64,000 nt of DNA from LMUY01 sp965199105 (GCA_965199105.1 CBDAQO010000002.1:744001-808000); one strand, 5' to 3'; positions 24,659 through 34,124 are shown, counted from the stretch's first letter. The notes: generated by a model from the letters alone, not told the origin. Numbers and translations are program-made.

Positions 24659-26056
24659 GTGAGCTTGCGGCGGCGCGGCGGCGGGGAGGCGCTGAACCCC
24701 TGGCCCGGCTACGTGGACGCGCTGTCCACGCTGCTGATGGTGATCATCTTCGTGCTGCTGGTGTTCGTGCTGGCGCAGGCGTTCCTCTCGGTCGCCCTGA
24801 CCGGCAAGGATCGCGCGCTCGACCGGCTGAACCGCCAGATGTCGGAGCTGACCGACATGTTGTCGCTCGAGCGCGGCCGCAGTGCCGACCTGCAGACCTC
24901 GGTCGCCGGGTTGACGCGCGACCTGCAGGCGGCCGCGGCGGCGCGCGACCAGTTCCACACCCAGGTGGACAGCCTGCAAGCGGCGCTGGCGCAGAGCGCG
25001 GCGCGCGGCAATGCGTTGACGGCGGAGCGGGACCGGCTCGCCGCGCAATTGGCCGACACCACGCTGCAGACCCAATCCGCGGTCGCGCGCCAGCAGCAGT
25101 TGCAGCAGCTTCTTGCCGACACCGCCGGCAAGGCCGACAGCGCGACCCAGGCGGCGAGCCAAACCGCCGCCCAACTGGCAGCGGCCCAGCGCCAACTGGC
25201 CGCCGCGCGCGACGAGCTGGCCCGCACCGTGACCGCCGACAAGGCGACGGTGGAGGCGCAGTTGGGCGACCTCGCCCGCCTCAATGACCAGGTGAAGGCG
25301 CTGACCGCGCTGCGCGACGACCTGCAGGGGCAAATCCGTACCGAGGCGGCCAAGACGGTGACCGAAGCGCAGGCCCGCGCGGCGCTGGCGGTGCAGTTGG
25401 CCGACGAGCAGTCGCTGTCGGACAGCGCGCGGGCCCAATTGGCGCTGATGAACCACCAGGTGGACCAGCTCCGCGCGCAACTGGCGCAGGTGTCGGCCGC
25501 ACTCGACCTGTCGGACAAGGCAGACCGCGACAAGGACGTGCAGATCGCCAACCTGGGGTCTCGCTTGAACACCGCGCTGGCGGCCAAGGTGGAAGAGCTG
25601 CAGCGCTACCGCAGCGACTTCTTCGGCAAGTTGCGCGACGTGCTGGCGAACCGGCCCGGCGTGCAGATCGTGGGCGACCGCTTCGTGTTCCAGTCCGAGG
25701 TGCTGTTCCCGACCGGCAGCGCCGACCTGACGCCAGCCGGCCAGGACGAAATTCGCGCGCTCGCCACCACCATCAAGCAGATCGGTAGCGAAATCCCGGC
25801 CAACCAGCCCTGGATCCTGCGGGTGGACGGCCATGCCGACCGCAATCCGGTAACGCATGGCGGCCAGTTCACCTCGAACTGGGAGTTGTCTTCGGAGCGG
25901 GCGATCAACGTGGTGAAGCTGCTCATCGCGGAGGGCGTGCCCGCCTCGCATCTGGCCGCGACCGGGTTCGCCGAGTTCCAGCCGCTCGACAACGCGGACA
26001 GCCCGGACGCCTACGCCAAGAATCGCCGAATCGAGCTGCGGCTGACCGATCGTTAG
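24659..26056 (+). CDS. OmpA/MotB-type peptidoglycan-binding protein with long coiled coil
   Basis: The 465-residue protein has a short basic N-terminus, a single transmembrane helix (LSTLLMVIIFVLLVFVLAQA, about residues 22-41) and some 260 residues of alanine/glutamine-rich coiled coil. It ends in an OmpA domain with FQSEVLFPTGSADLTPAG, LRVDGHADRNPV and SSERAINVVKLLIAEG. The aspartate and arginine that bind peptidoglycan are present. The start is GTG 24659. It should form a proton-driven complex with the MotA-like protein encoded before the cassette. The coiled-coil spacer is much longer than in MotB. Confidence 0.88.
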   Translation: MSLRRRGGGEALNPWPGYVDALSTLLMVIIFVLLVFVLAQAFLSVALTGKDRALDRLNRQMSELTDMLSLERGRSADLQTSVAGLTRDLQAAAAARDQFHTQVDSLQAALAQSAARGNALTAERDRLAAQLADTTLQTQSAVARQQQLQQLLADTAGKADSATQAASQTAAQLAAAQRQLAAARDELARTVTADKATVEAQLGDLARLNDQVKALTALRDDLQGQIRTEAAKTVTEAQARAALAVQLADEQSLSDSARAQLALMNHQVDQLRAQLAQVSAALDLSDKADRDKDVQIANLGSRLNTALAAKVEELQRYRSDFFGKLRDVLANRPGVQIVGDRFVFQSEVLFPTGSADLTPAGQDEIRALATTIKQIGSEIPANQPWILRVDGHADRNPVTHGGQFTSNWELSSERAINVVKLLIAEGVPASHLAATGFAEFQPLDNADSPDAYAKNRRIELRLTDR

Positions 26057-26169
26057 GCGGCGCCTTCCGGAGGTGCAGAGTCGATTTACTTCGCTCTGGG
26101 AACTTCGTATCAACAGTTCGTAAGCGGCACGGAAGTCGGCCGTGGCAATCGTCGCGCGAGGGAACGGAT

Positions 26170-27492
26170 ATGCCGGATGATCGGGTCGTGTCAGACGCGC
26201 GTGTGTCGAAGGCCGGCATGACGCGAACGCCGCTCAACAAGCAACAGATCATCGGCTTCTGGGCCGCCTGGTTTGGCTGGATGCTTGATGGCATGGACTC
26301 CGTTATTTACGCGCTAGTGCTTGGCCCGGCGATGGCGGAGCTGTTGCCACGCTCGGGCATCGCCGCCACGCCGCAGAACATCGGCTTCGGCGGCTCGCTG
26401 CTGTTCGGCCTGTTCCTGTTCGGCTGGGGCTGCTCGTTCATCTGGGGCCCGATCGCCGACCGGTTCGGCCGCACCAAGTCGCTGGCCGCGACCGTGCTGG
26501 TCTACGCCGTGTTCACCGGCGCCGCGGCACTGTCACCGAACATCTACGTGCTGGCGATCTTCCGCCTGCTGGCCGGCGTGGGCGTGGGCGGCGAGTGGGC
26601 GATGGCCGGCACCTACGTCGCCGAGGCCTGGCCGGAGGACCGGCGGCGCATGGGCGCGGGCTACCTGCAGACCGGCTACTACTTCGGCTTCTTCGTGGCC
26701 GCCGTGCTTAACTTCACCGTGGGCGCCACGTATGGCTGGCGCGCCATGTTCCTGTGCGGGCTGGCCCCGGTGGTCGTCTCGTTGGTGACGCTGGCGCGGG
26801 TGCGCGAGCCGGAGCGGTGGCAGCGCGAGCACAGCCAGGCGCGCAAGCGGGGCAACCCGTTCGCGGTGATCTTCAACGCGCAGTATCGCCGGCAGACCAT
26901 CGCCATGTCCGTCCTGCTGACGGTGGCCATCATCGGGCTGTGGGCGGGGGCGGTGTATGAGCCGTCCGCCATCATCTTCCTGGCCAAGCGGGCCGGCCTG
27001 GCGCAGGCGGCGGCGGTGCGGCTGGCGTCCTACGGCACCGGCCTGCTCTCGATCGGCACCATCCTGGGCTGCCTGGCCGCGCCCTGGCTCGCCGAGCGGT
27101 TCGGGCGGCAGCGGGCGCTGGCTGGCTACTTCGTCGGCATGCTGGTGACGGTGGCGCTGGCGTTCGGCTGGGCGTTCTACCTGCCGGACGCCATTGCGCT
27201 GCCGGTGTTCATGGCCGTGCTGTTTTTCCTCGGCGTGTTCGGCGGCAACTTCGCGATCTTCAGCCTGTGGCTGCCCGAGCTGTTCGGCACCGAAGTGCGC
27301 GGCACCGCCTTCGCGTTCTGCACCTCGGTCGGCCGCTTCATCGGCGCCGGGGTGAACTTCGCGCTGGCCGCCGCCGTCGCCTCCTTCGGCACCTTGGGCG
27401 TGCCGGTGGCGTGGACCGCGCTGGCGTTTGCCGCCGGCCTGCTGATCATCCCGATGGCGCGGGAGACCCGTGGGCTGCCCTTGCCGGAGTGA
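26170..27492 (+). CDS. MFS transporter
   Basis: The 440-residue protein has about twelve hydrophobic segments. The MFS motif A between helices 2 and 3 is GPIADRFGRTKSLAAT, and GVGVGGEWAMAGTYVAEAWP, typical of metabolite:H+ symporters in the lactate/sialate and aromatic acid groups, follows. The N-terminal helix reads FWAAWFGWMLDGMDSVIYAL. GAGGGA-like SD (GAGGGAAC) precedes ATG 26170. It stands alone between the envelope operon and a lipoprotein gene, so the substrate (probably a small carboxylate) is not indicated by context. Confidence 0.88.
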   Translation: MPDDRVVSDARVSKAGMTRTPLNKQQIIGFWAAWFGWMLDGMDSVIYALVLGPAMAELLPRSGIAATPQNIGFGGSLLFGLFLFGWGCSFIWGPIADRFGRTKSLAATVLVYAVFTGAAALSPNIYVLAIFRLLAGVGVGGEWAMAGTYVAEAWPEDRRRMGAGYLQTGYYFGFFVAAVLNFTVGATYGWRAMFLCGLAPVVVSLVTLARVREPERWQREHSQARKRGNPFAVIFNAQYRRQTIAMSVLLTVAIIGLWAGAVYEPSAIIFLAKRAGLAQAAAVRLASYGTGLLSIGTILGCLAAPWLAERFGRQRALAGYFVGMLVTVALAFGWAFYLPDAIALPVFMAVLFFLGVFGGNFAIFSLWLPELFGTEVRGTAFAFCTSVGRFIGAGVNFALAAAVASFGTLGVPVAWTALAFAAGLLIIPMARETRGLPLPE

Positions 27493-27614
27493 GGCGAGGG
27501 CGGCGTGACGCCCGGCCGCGTGTGGGCAACGCTGCATCCGCAGCCGTGACGCCGGCGTAATTGTTGCGATGGCGCGGGACCAAGCCGCGCCAGCCAACAA
27601 TTGGGACCAAATCG

Positions 27615-28214
27615 ATGCGAAACATGAAGATGGTGGCGGCGCTGGCCTTGCTGACGCTGGTCGCGGCCTGCAGCACGGACGGCCCGACCACCGCAGCGGC
27701 GGCGCCGGCTGCACCGCCGGCCGACCCGGCGCCCGTCGTCGTCGGCGGCCAGCCGATGCTGCCGTCCAAGGACATCGTCGACAATGCGGTGAACTCGGCC
27801 GACAACACGACGCTGGTGGCCGCGGTGAAGGCAGCCGGCCTGGTGGACGCGCTGAAGGGGCCCGGGCCGTTCACCGTGTTCGCGCCGACCAACGCGGCGT
27901 TCAACGGCCTGCCGCCCGGCACCGTCAAGACGCTGCTGCTGCCCCGGAACAAGGCCAAGCTGACGGCCGTGCTCACCTACCACGTCGTCCCCGGCAAGCT
28001 CGACTTCGCGTCGCTGAGTGCGATGATCATGCAAGGTGGCGGCACGGCCCAGCTCAAGACGCTGAACGGCGCGGTGCTGACGGCGAGCATGAACGGCCCG
28101 CACAATATCCAGGTCACCGACGGCAAGGGCGGCGTGGCGCAGATCGAGACATACGACGTCTACCAGTCCAACGGGGTGATCCAGGTGATCGACCACGTGC
28201 TGCTGCCAGGCTGA
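27615..28214 (+). CDS. Fasciclin (FAS1) domain lipoprotein
   Basis: The 199-residue protein begins MRNMKMVAALALLTLVAACS, a signal peptide with lipobox LVAAC, so it should be a lipid-anchored envelope protein. One FAS1 domain follows: GPGPFTVFAPTNAAFNGLP (H1 box), LTYHVVPGKLD (YH motif) and NGVIQVIDHVLLP (H2 box). Such proteins mediate adhesion or carbohydrate contact in many bacteria. Start ATG 27615 is chosen for the signal peptide. A cluster of dispersed repeats starts six bases after the stop codon. Confidence 0.9.
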   Translation: MRNMKMVAALALLTLVAACSTDGPTTAAAAPAAPPADPAPVVVGGQPMLPSKDIVDNAVNSADNTTLVAAVKAAGLVDALKGPGPFTVFAPTNAAFNGLPPGTVKTLLLPRNKAKLTAVLTYHVVPGKLDFASLSAMIMQGGGTAQLKTLNGAVLTASMNGPHNIQVTDGKGGVAQIETYDVYQSNGVIQVIDHVLLPG

Positions 28215-28220
28215 CGTAAC

Positions 28221-28428
28221 CTAGACCAAGACCGGCTCAGATAGAGTCGCCGGTCATGGTCTAGCTCTTTGTTTTGGCGAGCATGTTTACCGATCAAGTG
28301 ACCTCACTTGATGCGGTCATGCTCTAGAGCATGACCTCTTCGATCATGCTCCGCTTGACTGAGAAAAGAGCAGCTTTATCCGAGCCTTCGGATCGCAAAG
28401 CGACTCCGATTGCTCGGATGCTGCTCTA
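28221..28428. repeat. Composite of three dispersed palindromic repeats
   Basis: Three units stand head to tail: CTAGACCAAG...GGTCTAG (28221-28264), CTCTTTGTTTTGGCG...GGTCATGCTCTA (28265-28326), and TAGAGCATGACC...GCTGCTCTA (28325-28428). Each has inverted ends or an inner palindrome, e.g. GATCAAGTGA...TCACTTGATG. The first two units recur, nearly identical, at 52654-52759. The right end of the third unit supplies the TAG stop of pheA on the minus strand. Confidence 0.88.
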
Positions 28429-29280
28429 GGCCCGTTCAGCCGGCTCCTTGCGGGCTGAACGGCGCGCGGCTGCCGGGTAGATGCCGAGCACGCGCACCTC
28501 ACGCGAGAAGAAGCTGAGCTCCTCCATCGCCAGCCGCAAGCCGGGTTGCTCCGGGTGGCCGTCCACGTCGCACAGGAACTGCGTGGCGGTGAACTCCCCG
28601 GCCACCATGTAGCTCTCGAGCTTGGTCATGTTCACGCCGTTGGTGGCGAACCCGCCGAGCGCCTTGTAGAGCGCGGCCGGCACGTTGCGCACGTGGAATA
28701 CGAACGTCGTCATGGTGTGCGGCGCGTCCGGCGGCGGGGCGGCGGCGTGGCGGGCGGCGATGTAGAACCGAGTGACGTTGTAGGAGGCGTCCTCCACGCT
28801 GCGGCGCAGGATGTCCAGGCCATACAGCTCGGCGGCCAGGCTGGAGGCCACCGCCGCATCCGCCGGGTTGCCCCAGCCTGCCACCAACTGCGCGGCGCCC
28901 GCCGTGTCCGCCTCCACCACCGCCTCCGCCCCGAGCTCGCGGATGATGCGGCGCACCTGGCCGAGCGCCACCGCGTGGGAATGCACCCGCCGCACCCCGG
29001 CCACGGTCGCGCCACGCGGGCCGAGCAGGCAGTGCGACACCGGTTGGAAGTGTTCGCCCACGATATGCAGCCCGCTGCCCGGCAGCAGCGAGTGGATGTC
29101 TGGCACGCGGCCGGCCAGGCTGTTCTCGCACGGCAGCATGGCCAGGTCCGCCACCCCCATGCGCACCGCCTCGATGGTGGCCTCGAACGTGTCGCAAGGC
29201 AGGGTGGGCTGGCCCGGCAGCGCGGCGCGGCAAGCCAGGTCGGAATAGGCGCCGGGCTTGCCTTGGAACGATACGGTCAT
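28426..29280 (-). CDS. pheA: Prephenate dehydratase
   Basis: The 284-residue enzyme makes phenylpyruvate from prephenate. The N-terminus is VSFQGKPGAYSDLACRAALP. The catalytic region includes DLAMLPCENSLAGRVPDIHS and YNVTRFYIAAR (the threonine and TRF motif). A C-terminal ACT domain carries the variant ESYMVAGEFTATQFLCDVDG, expected to bind phenylalanine for feedback inhibition. There is no chorismate mutase domain. The ATG overlaps the stop of kdsB (ATGA at 29277-29280). The stop TAG is the terminus of a dispersed repeat. Confidence 0.93.
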   Translation of the reverse strand: MTVSFQGKPGAYSDLACRAALPGQPTLPCDTFEATIEAVRMGVADLAMLPCENSLAGRVPDIHSLLPGSGLHIVGEHFQPVSHCLLGPRGATVAGVRRVHSHAVALGQVRRIIRELGAEAVVEADTAGAAQLVAGWGNPADAAVASSLAAELYGLDILRRSVEDASYNVTRFYIAARHAAAPPPDAPHTMTTFVFHVRNVPAALYKALGGFATNGVNMTKLESYMVAGEFTATQFLCDVDGHPEQPGLRLAMEELSFFSREVRVLGIYPAAARRSARKEPAERA

Positions 29281-30023
29281 GGCGGTGCTGCTGTCTCCAT
29301 GATGAGGGCGCGGGCGCGAACGAGGTCGGCCGGAGTGTCGACGCCGAACGGGCCATGCTCCATGCGGGCGCAGCCGATGCGCAGGCCGGCTTCCAGGCCG
29401 CGAAGCTGCTCCAGGCTTTCGCGCTGCTCGAGCGGGCTGGGCGGCAGCGCCACGAAGCGGTCCAGCGCGGCACGGCGGAACGCGTAGAGCCCGATATGGT
29501 GCCACAGCGGCCCATCGCCGCTGGGGATCGGGGCGCGCGAGAAGTAGAGCGCCGGCGCCACCAGCGCGCCGGGGCGGAACGCGCAGGCCGCCTTCACGAA
29601 CGACGCGCTGGCAGCCTCCTCCGGCCCGGCGATGGGCACCACGAGCGTGCCGATGTCGAACGCCGGGTCGGCCAAGGGCGCCAGGATGGCCTGGATGGCG
29701 GCGGGGTCAAGGGTCGGGGTGTCGCCCTGCAGGTTGATCACCACGTCGTGCTCGCGCGCCGGGTCGAGCTCGGCCAGCGCGGCGTGGACGCGGTCGGAGC
29801 CCGAGGGCAGCGCCGGGTCGGTCAGCACCGCGCGCCCGCCGGCTTGCATCACGGCGTCGGCGATCGCCTGGTCTCCACAGGCCACCGCCACCGGCCCCGC
29901 GCCCGACGCCTCGGCCCGGCGCAGCACGTGCACCACCATGGGGACGCCGCCGATGTCGGCCAGCGGCTTGCCCGGCAGGCGCTGCGAGGCCATGCGGGCG
30001 GGGATGATCACGATTGGTTTCAG
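29277..30023 (-). CDS. kdsB: 3-deoxy-manno-octulosonate cytidylyltransferase
   Basis: The protein activates KDO as CMP-KDO for lipopolysaccharide inner core synthesis. Motifs are IPARMASQRLPGKPLADIGG, SGSDRVHAAL, VINLQGDTP and HHIGLYAFRRAAL. Family alignment puts the start at (M)KPIVIIPARM, where the sequence has CTG (30021-30023). That gives 248 residues, the normal length. No ATG or GTG lies nearby upstream in frame; the next ATG is at 30138-30140 and would add 39 residues without homology and overlap the divergent gene. Translation therefore probably begins at CTG, or at GTG 30009-30011. It is coupled to pheA. Confidence 0.9.
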   Translation of the reverse strand: MKPIVIIPARMASQRLPGKPLADIGGVPMVVHVLRRAEASGAGPVAVACGDQAIADAVMQAGGRAVLTDPALPSGSDRVHAALAELDPAREHDVVINLQGDTPTLDPAAIQAILAPLADPAFDIGTLVVPIAGPEEAASASFVKAACAFRPGALVAPALYFSRAPIPSGDGPLWHHIGLYAFRRAALDRFVALPPSPLEQRESLEQLRGLEAGLRIGCARMEHGPFGVDTPADLVRARALIMETAAPP

Positions 30024-30138
30024 GGCGGGGGCTTCACGGCAGTTCGGAACTCGGCTGCAGGGGGCGGTGTTGGCAAGCGGCGGGGGGGAGCTTAGGTTTG
30101 CACCAGGCGCCGCGCAAACGGCATGGAGCGCGGGTAAC

Positions 30139-30405
30139 ATGGTGCGTTACGGCACGGTATGGGTGGCGGCAATCGCGTTGGGCTTGGCGGTGAGCCCATG
30201 GGCGGCACGGGCGCAGACGTCGGTGTCGCCGAGCGCGCAGGGTCCGGGCGTGGTGACCGGCCAGCAGAACTCGCAACCCGGGCCGAACCAGAACCAGACC
30301 CAGCAGCAGACCGACATGTCGCAGCAGCCGCCCGAGGCGCACGTGCTGCCGCCCACCGCCGGGTCGCAGGGCCAGCCCAATCCCCAACCGACGTTCTCGC
30401 GATAG
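30139..30405 (+). CDS. Small secreted proline/glutamine-rich protein
   Basis: I do not recognise this 88-residue protein. It opens with a signal peptide (MVRYGTVWVAAIALGLAVSP, cut after ARAQ) and continues as a low-complexity chain rich in Q, P, N and S with no cysteines. It is divergent from kdsB and 26 bases ahead of the HisN-like gene. Codon use is in line with the genome, so it is likely expressed, but no function can be given. Confidence 0.6.
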   Translation: MVRYGTVWVAAIALGLAVSPWAARAQTSVSPSAQGPGVVTGQQNSQPGPNQNQTQQQTDMSQQPPEAHVLPPTAGSQGQPNPQPTFSR

Positions 30406-30431
30406 GGACGCCGCCGCCAGGGGCGCCATCG

Positions 30432-31205
30432 ATGCCGGCGCTGGTGGCCGCGGCCGAGGCGGCGGCGGACGCGGCGGGGGCAGCGATCCGGCCCTGGTTC
30501 CGCACCGGGCTTGCGGCGGAGCAGAAGCTGGACGACAGCCCCGTCACCCTGGCCGACCGCGCCGCCGAGGCCGCGATGCGCGCGGTGCTGGCCGCCCGGT
30601 TCCCCAGCCACGGCATTCTCGGTGAGGAGGATGGCGAGGAGCGGTCCGGCGCGCGATTGCGCTGGGTGATCGACCCGATCGACGGCACCCGCGCCTTTCT
30701 CACCGGGCGCCCCACTTTCGGCACCCTGGTCGCCCTGCTCGACGACGGCACCCCCATCCTGGGCCTGATCGACCAGCCCATCACCGGAGAGCGCTGGCTC
30801 GGTGTGGCGGGGCAGCCGACGCGCTTCACCGGGCCGTGGCCGGGCCAGGCTGGCTGCCGCCCCTGCGCGGGGCTGGCGGCAGCCGAGCTGAGCTGCACCT
30901 CGCCCAGCATCTTCTTGCCCGCTCAGCAACCTGGTTGGGACCGGCTGGCCGCCGCCTCCCGCCGCGTCACCTGGGGCGGCGACTGCTACGCCTATGGCCT
31001 GCTGGCGCTGGGCCAGATCGACGTGGTCGCGGAGGCCACCCTCAAGCTGTGGGACTGGGCCGCGCTGGTGCCCATCGTCGAGGGCGCCGGCGGCCGCATC
31101 ACCGACTGGCAGGGCGCCGCACTCCACCCGGGCAGCGACGGCAGCGTGCTTGCGGTGGGGGACCCGGCGTTGCTGCCGGAAGCGGTCCGGCTGTTGGGGG
31201 AATGA
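30432..31205 (+). CDS. hisN: HisN-type histidinol-phosphatase (inositol monophosphatase family)
   Basis: The 257-residue protein is an IMPase-family enzyme. Its motifs are SHGILGEEDGEE (metal ligand), WVIDPIDGTRAFLTGRPTFG (motif A) and LKLWDWAALVPIVEGAGG (motif B). The RAFLTGRPTFGTL variant is typical of the HisN subgroup that removes phosphate from histidinol phosphate in alphaproteobacteria and actinobacteria. ATG 30432 is taken as the start. Its TGA overlaps the ATG of yejA, so it heads the importer operon. It is a second IMPase paralogue besides the one at 21603. Confidence 0.82.
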   Translation: MPALVAAAEAAADAAGAAIRPWFRTGLAAEQKLDDSPVTLADRAAEAAMRAVLAARFPSHGILGEEDGEERSGARLRWVIDPIDGTRAFLTGRPTFGTLVALLDDGTPILGLIDQPITGERWLGVAGQPTRFTGPWPGQAGCRPCAGLAAAELSCTSPSIFLPAQQPGWDRLAAASRRVTWGGDCYAYGLLALGQIDVVAEATLKLWDWAALVPIVEGAGGRITDWQGAALHPGSDGSVLAVGDPALLPEAVRLLGE

Positions 31206-33007
31206 TGCGCGCCATCCTGTTCACGCTGCTGCTGCTCGCCGCCGGATCGTCCGCGCGGGCCGAGCCGACCTACGCCCTGTCGCTCGCCGGCGGGGTGGCG
31301 CTGCCGGCGGACTTCACCCACTTCCCCGCCGCCAATCCCGAGGCGCCCAAGGGCGGCACGGTGGCGCTGGCCTCGGTCGGCAGTTTCGACAGCCTCAACC
31401 CGTTCATCGTGCGCGGCTCGCCCGCGGCCGGCCTGGGCCAGGTGTGGGACACGCTGATGGTGGCCAACCCGGACGAAGCCGCCACCGCCTACGCCCACGT
31501 GGCCCGTAGCGTGGACGTGGCGGCCGACCACCTCTCCGTCACCTACGCGCTGCGCCCCGAAGCGCGCTTCAGCGACGGCACGCCGGTGCTGGCGTCCGAC
31601 GTGGTGTGGTCGTTCAACACCCTGCGCGACAAGGGCCGCCCGCTCTACCGCACCTACTGGGCGGACGTGGCAGACGCGCAGGCCCCCGACGACCACACCG
31701 TGGTGTTCCACTTCAAGACCGCCGACAACCACGAGCTGCCGCAAATCCTGAGCGAGGTGCCGGTGCTGCCGGAGCACTGGTGGAAGGGCCGCGACTTTTC
31801 CGCCCCGCTGCAGGACGCGCCCGTGGGCAGCGGCCCCTATCGCGTCGGCCAGGTCGATTTCGGCCGCACCATCGTCTACCAACGCGTGCCGGACTGGTGG
31901 GCGGCCAACCTGCCGACCGGGCGCGGGATGTACAACTTCGATACCATCCGCTACGAGTATTTCCGCGACCCGACGGTGGCGTTCGAGGCGTTCAAGGCCG
32001 GGCAGGTGGATTTCCGCCGCGAGAACAGTTCGAAGAACTGGGCCACCGCGTATGACTTCCCCGCCATCCAGAACGGCCTGGTAAAGAAGGAGGCGCTGCC
32101 CGACCAGCTTCCCACCGGCATGCAGGCGTTTGCCATGAACGCGCGCCGCGCCACTTTCCAGGACCCGAAGGTGCGCGAGGCGCTGACCGACCTGTTCGAC
32201 TTCCAATGGATGAACAAGACGCTGTTCTACGGCCTCTACACCCGCACCGACAGCTACTTCAGCAACAGTATGTTCGCCTCCTCGGGCGTGCCGCAGGCCG
32301 CCGAACTGGCCTTGCTGGAGCCGTTCCGCAGCAAGCTGCCGCCGGCGCTGTTCACCGCCCCGTTCACGCTGCCGGTCACCGATGGTTCGGGCAACAACCG
32401 CGAGGGTTTGGTGCACGCCTACGACCTGTTGAAGCAAGCCGGCTGGGTGGTGAAGGACCGCCGGCTGCTGAACGCGCAAGGCCAGCAGATGAGCTTTGAA
32501 ATCCTGCTCAGCGACCCGGCGTTCGAGCGCGTAGGCCTGCCCTACGCCCAGTGGCTCGGCCGCCTCGGCATCGACGCCCATGTCCGCACGGTGGACGCCG
32601 CTCAGTTCCAGAAGCGCATGGACGACTTGGACTTCGACATGGCGGACGTGGTGGTCGGCGAGAGCGAGTCGCTGGGCAACGAGCAGATCGATTACTGGTC
32701 GTGCCAGAGCGCCAACCAGCCCGGCACGCAGAACTACGCCGGCGTGTGCAACCCGGTGGTGGACGCGCTGGTGAACGACATCGTGGGCGCCAAGTCGCAC
32801 GACGACCTGGTCACCGCCGCGCACGCGCTGGACCGGGCGTTGCTGTGGAACTGGTACATGGTGCCGATGTGGCACCTGCAGGAGGTTTGGGTGGCGTATT
32901 GGAACCGCTTCGGCCACCCGGCCCAGCCGGTCCGCACCGGGCTGTTCTTCCCCGCCTGGTGGGTCGACCCGAAGCTCGCCGCCACGGACGCCGCCCGGCC
33001 GCACTGA
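31202..33007 (+). CDS. yejA: Peptide ABC transporter substrate-binding protein (YejA-like)
   Basis: The 601-residue protein begins MMRAILFTLLLLAAGSSARA, a signal peptide, and is a family 5 extracellular solute-binding protein. GTVALASVGSFDSLNPFIV and YALRPEARFSDGTPVLASDV are hallmark stretches, and the subfamily is the YejA/microcin C-type. It captures peptides in the periplasm for the YejBEF membrane parts encoded immediately downstream. It overlaps hisN by four bases and yejB by one base, so the set is translationally coupled. Confidence 0.93.
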   Translation: MMRAILFTLLLLAAGSSARAEPTYALSLAGGVALPADFTHFPAANPEAPKGGTVALASVGSFDSLNPFIVRGSPAAGLGQVWDTLMVANPDEAATAYAHVARSVDVAADHLSVTYALRPEARFSDGTPVLASDVVWSFNTLRDKGRPLYRTYWADVADAQAPDDHTVVFHFKTADNHELPQILSEVPVLPEHWWKGRDFSAPLQDAPVGSGPYRVGQVDFGRTIVYQRVPDWWAANLPTGRGMYNFDTIRYEYFRDPTVAFEAFKAGQVDFRRENSSKNWATAYDFPAIQNGLVKKEALPDQLPTGMQAFAMNARRATFQDPKVREALTDLFDFQWMNKTLFYGLYTRTDSYFSNSMFASSGVPQAAELALLEPFRSKLPPALFTAPFTLPVTDGSGNNREGLVHAYDLLKQAGWVVKDRRLLNAQGQQMSFEILLSDPAFERVGLPYAQWLGRLGIDAHVRTVDAAQFQKRMDDLDFDMADVVVGESESLGNEQIDYWSCQSANQPGTQNYAGVCNPVVDALVNDIVGAKSHDDLVTAAHALDRALLWNWYMVPMWHLQEVWVAYWNRFGHPAQPVRTGLFFPAWWVDPKLAATDAARPH

Positions 33008-34089
33008 TGGGCCGCTACCTCCTGCGCCGCCTGTTGCTGGTAATCCCGACGCTGTTCGGCATCATCACGATCAACTTCGCCATCGTGCAGGCAGCACCCG
33101 GTGGCCCGGTGGAGCAGATGCTGGCGCAGTTGCGCGGGCAGACCGAGACGCTGAGCCGCATCACCGGCGGCGGCTCGGAACTGCTCTCCTCGGGCAGCGG
33201 CGAGGGCGGGCAGTATCGCGGCCGCCGCGGGCTCGACCCGCAGACCGTGGCGCAAATCCGCCACATGTTCGGCTTCGACAAGCCGCCACTCACCCGCTAC
33301 CTCGAGATGATCGGCGCCTACCTGCGGTTCGACTTCGGACAATCCTTCTTCCGCGGCGGCAGCGTGCTGCACCTCGTGCTGCAGCGCCTGCCGGTCAGCA
33401 TCTCGATCGGGCTGTGGTCGACGCTGCTGATCTACCTGGTCTCGATCCCGCTCGGGATTGCCAAGGCGGTGCGCGACGGCACCCGGTTTGACGTCGCGAC
33501 CAGCACGGCGGTGTTGGTGGGGTATGCCATCCCGGGCTTCCTGTTCGCCATCCTGCTGGTCGTGGTGTTCGCCGGCGGCTCGTTCGTGAACTGGTTTCCG
33601 TTGCGCGGGTTGACCAGCGAAGGCAGCAGCGCGTGGCCGTGGCCGCAGCGCGTGGCGGACTACGCTTGGCACATGGTGCTGCCGACCATCGCGCTGGTGG
33701 CGGGCGGGTTCGCCAGCCTCACCATCCTGACCAAGAACTGCTTCCTCGACGAGATCGGCAAGCAATACGTGCTGACGGCGCGGGCCAAGGGCGCGGGGGA
33801 GCAGCGCGTGCTGTACGGCCATGTGTTTCGCAATGCGATGCTGCTGATCGTGGCCGGGTTTCCGGCGGCGTTCATCGGCATCCTGTTCTCGTCGGCACTG
33901 CTGGTGGAGATCGTGTTCTCGCTCGACGGCCTCGGCTTGCTGGGCTTTGACGCCGCGATCCAGCGCGACTACCCGGTGATGTTCGGCACGCTCTACATCT
34001 TCACCCTGGTCGGCCTGGTGCTGCAGATCATCGGCGACCTTATGTACACCGTGGTGGATCCCCGCATCGACTTCGAGCGCCGCGGATGA
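33007..34089 (+). CDS. yejB: Peptide ABC transporter permease YejB
   Basis: The 360-residue integral membrane protein starts MGRYLLRRLLLVIPTLFGII, the usual N-terminal helix of DppB/YejB permeases, with six helices in total. A long periplasmic insert after helix 1 (residues about 40-105) is YejB-specific. The EAA loop reads TARAKGAGEQRVLYGHVFRN. It forms the transmembrane channel with YejE. A 34125-34219 palindromic repeat separates it from yejE. Confidence 0.93.
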   Translation: MGRYLLRRLLLVIPTLFGIITINFAIVQAAPGGPVEQMLAQLRGQTETLSRITGGGSELLSSGSGEGGQYRGRRGLDPQTVAQIRHMFGFDKPPLTRYLEMIGAYLRFDFGQSFFRGGSVLHLVLQRLPVSISIGLWSTLLIYLVSIPLGIAKAVRDGTRFDVATSTAVLVGYAIPGFLFAILLVVVFAGGSFVNWFPLRGLTSEGSSAWPWPQRVADYAWHMVLPTIALVAGGFASLTILTKNCFLDEIGKQYVLTARAKGAGEQRVLYGHVFRNAMLLIVAGFPAAFIGILFSSALLVEIVFSLDGLGLLGFDAAIQRDYPVMFGTLYIFTLVGLVLQIIGDLMYTVVDPRIDFERRG

Positions 34090-34124
34090 TGCCCCCGTTT
34101 TCGCACCTCGCCCACCACAAAAAG

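Noticed and set aside
23183..26056. Zorya-type anti-phage system (ZorA/ZorB look-alike)
   Set aside because: The MotA-like and OmpA-like genes follow efp and an IMPase gene, a housekeeping arrangement, and no ZorC/D/E helicase or nuclease genes are adjacent.
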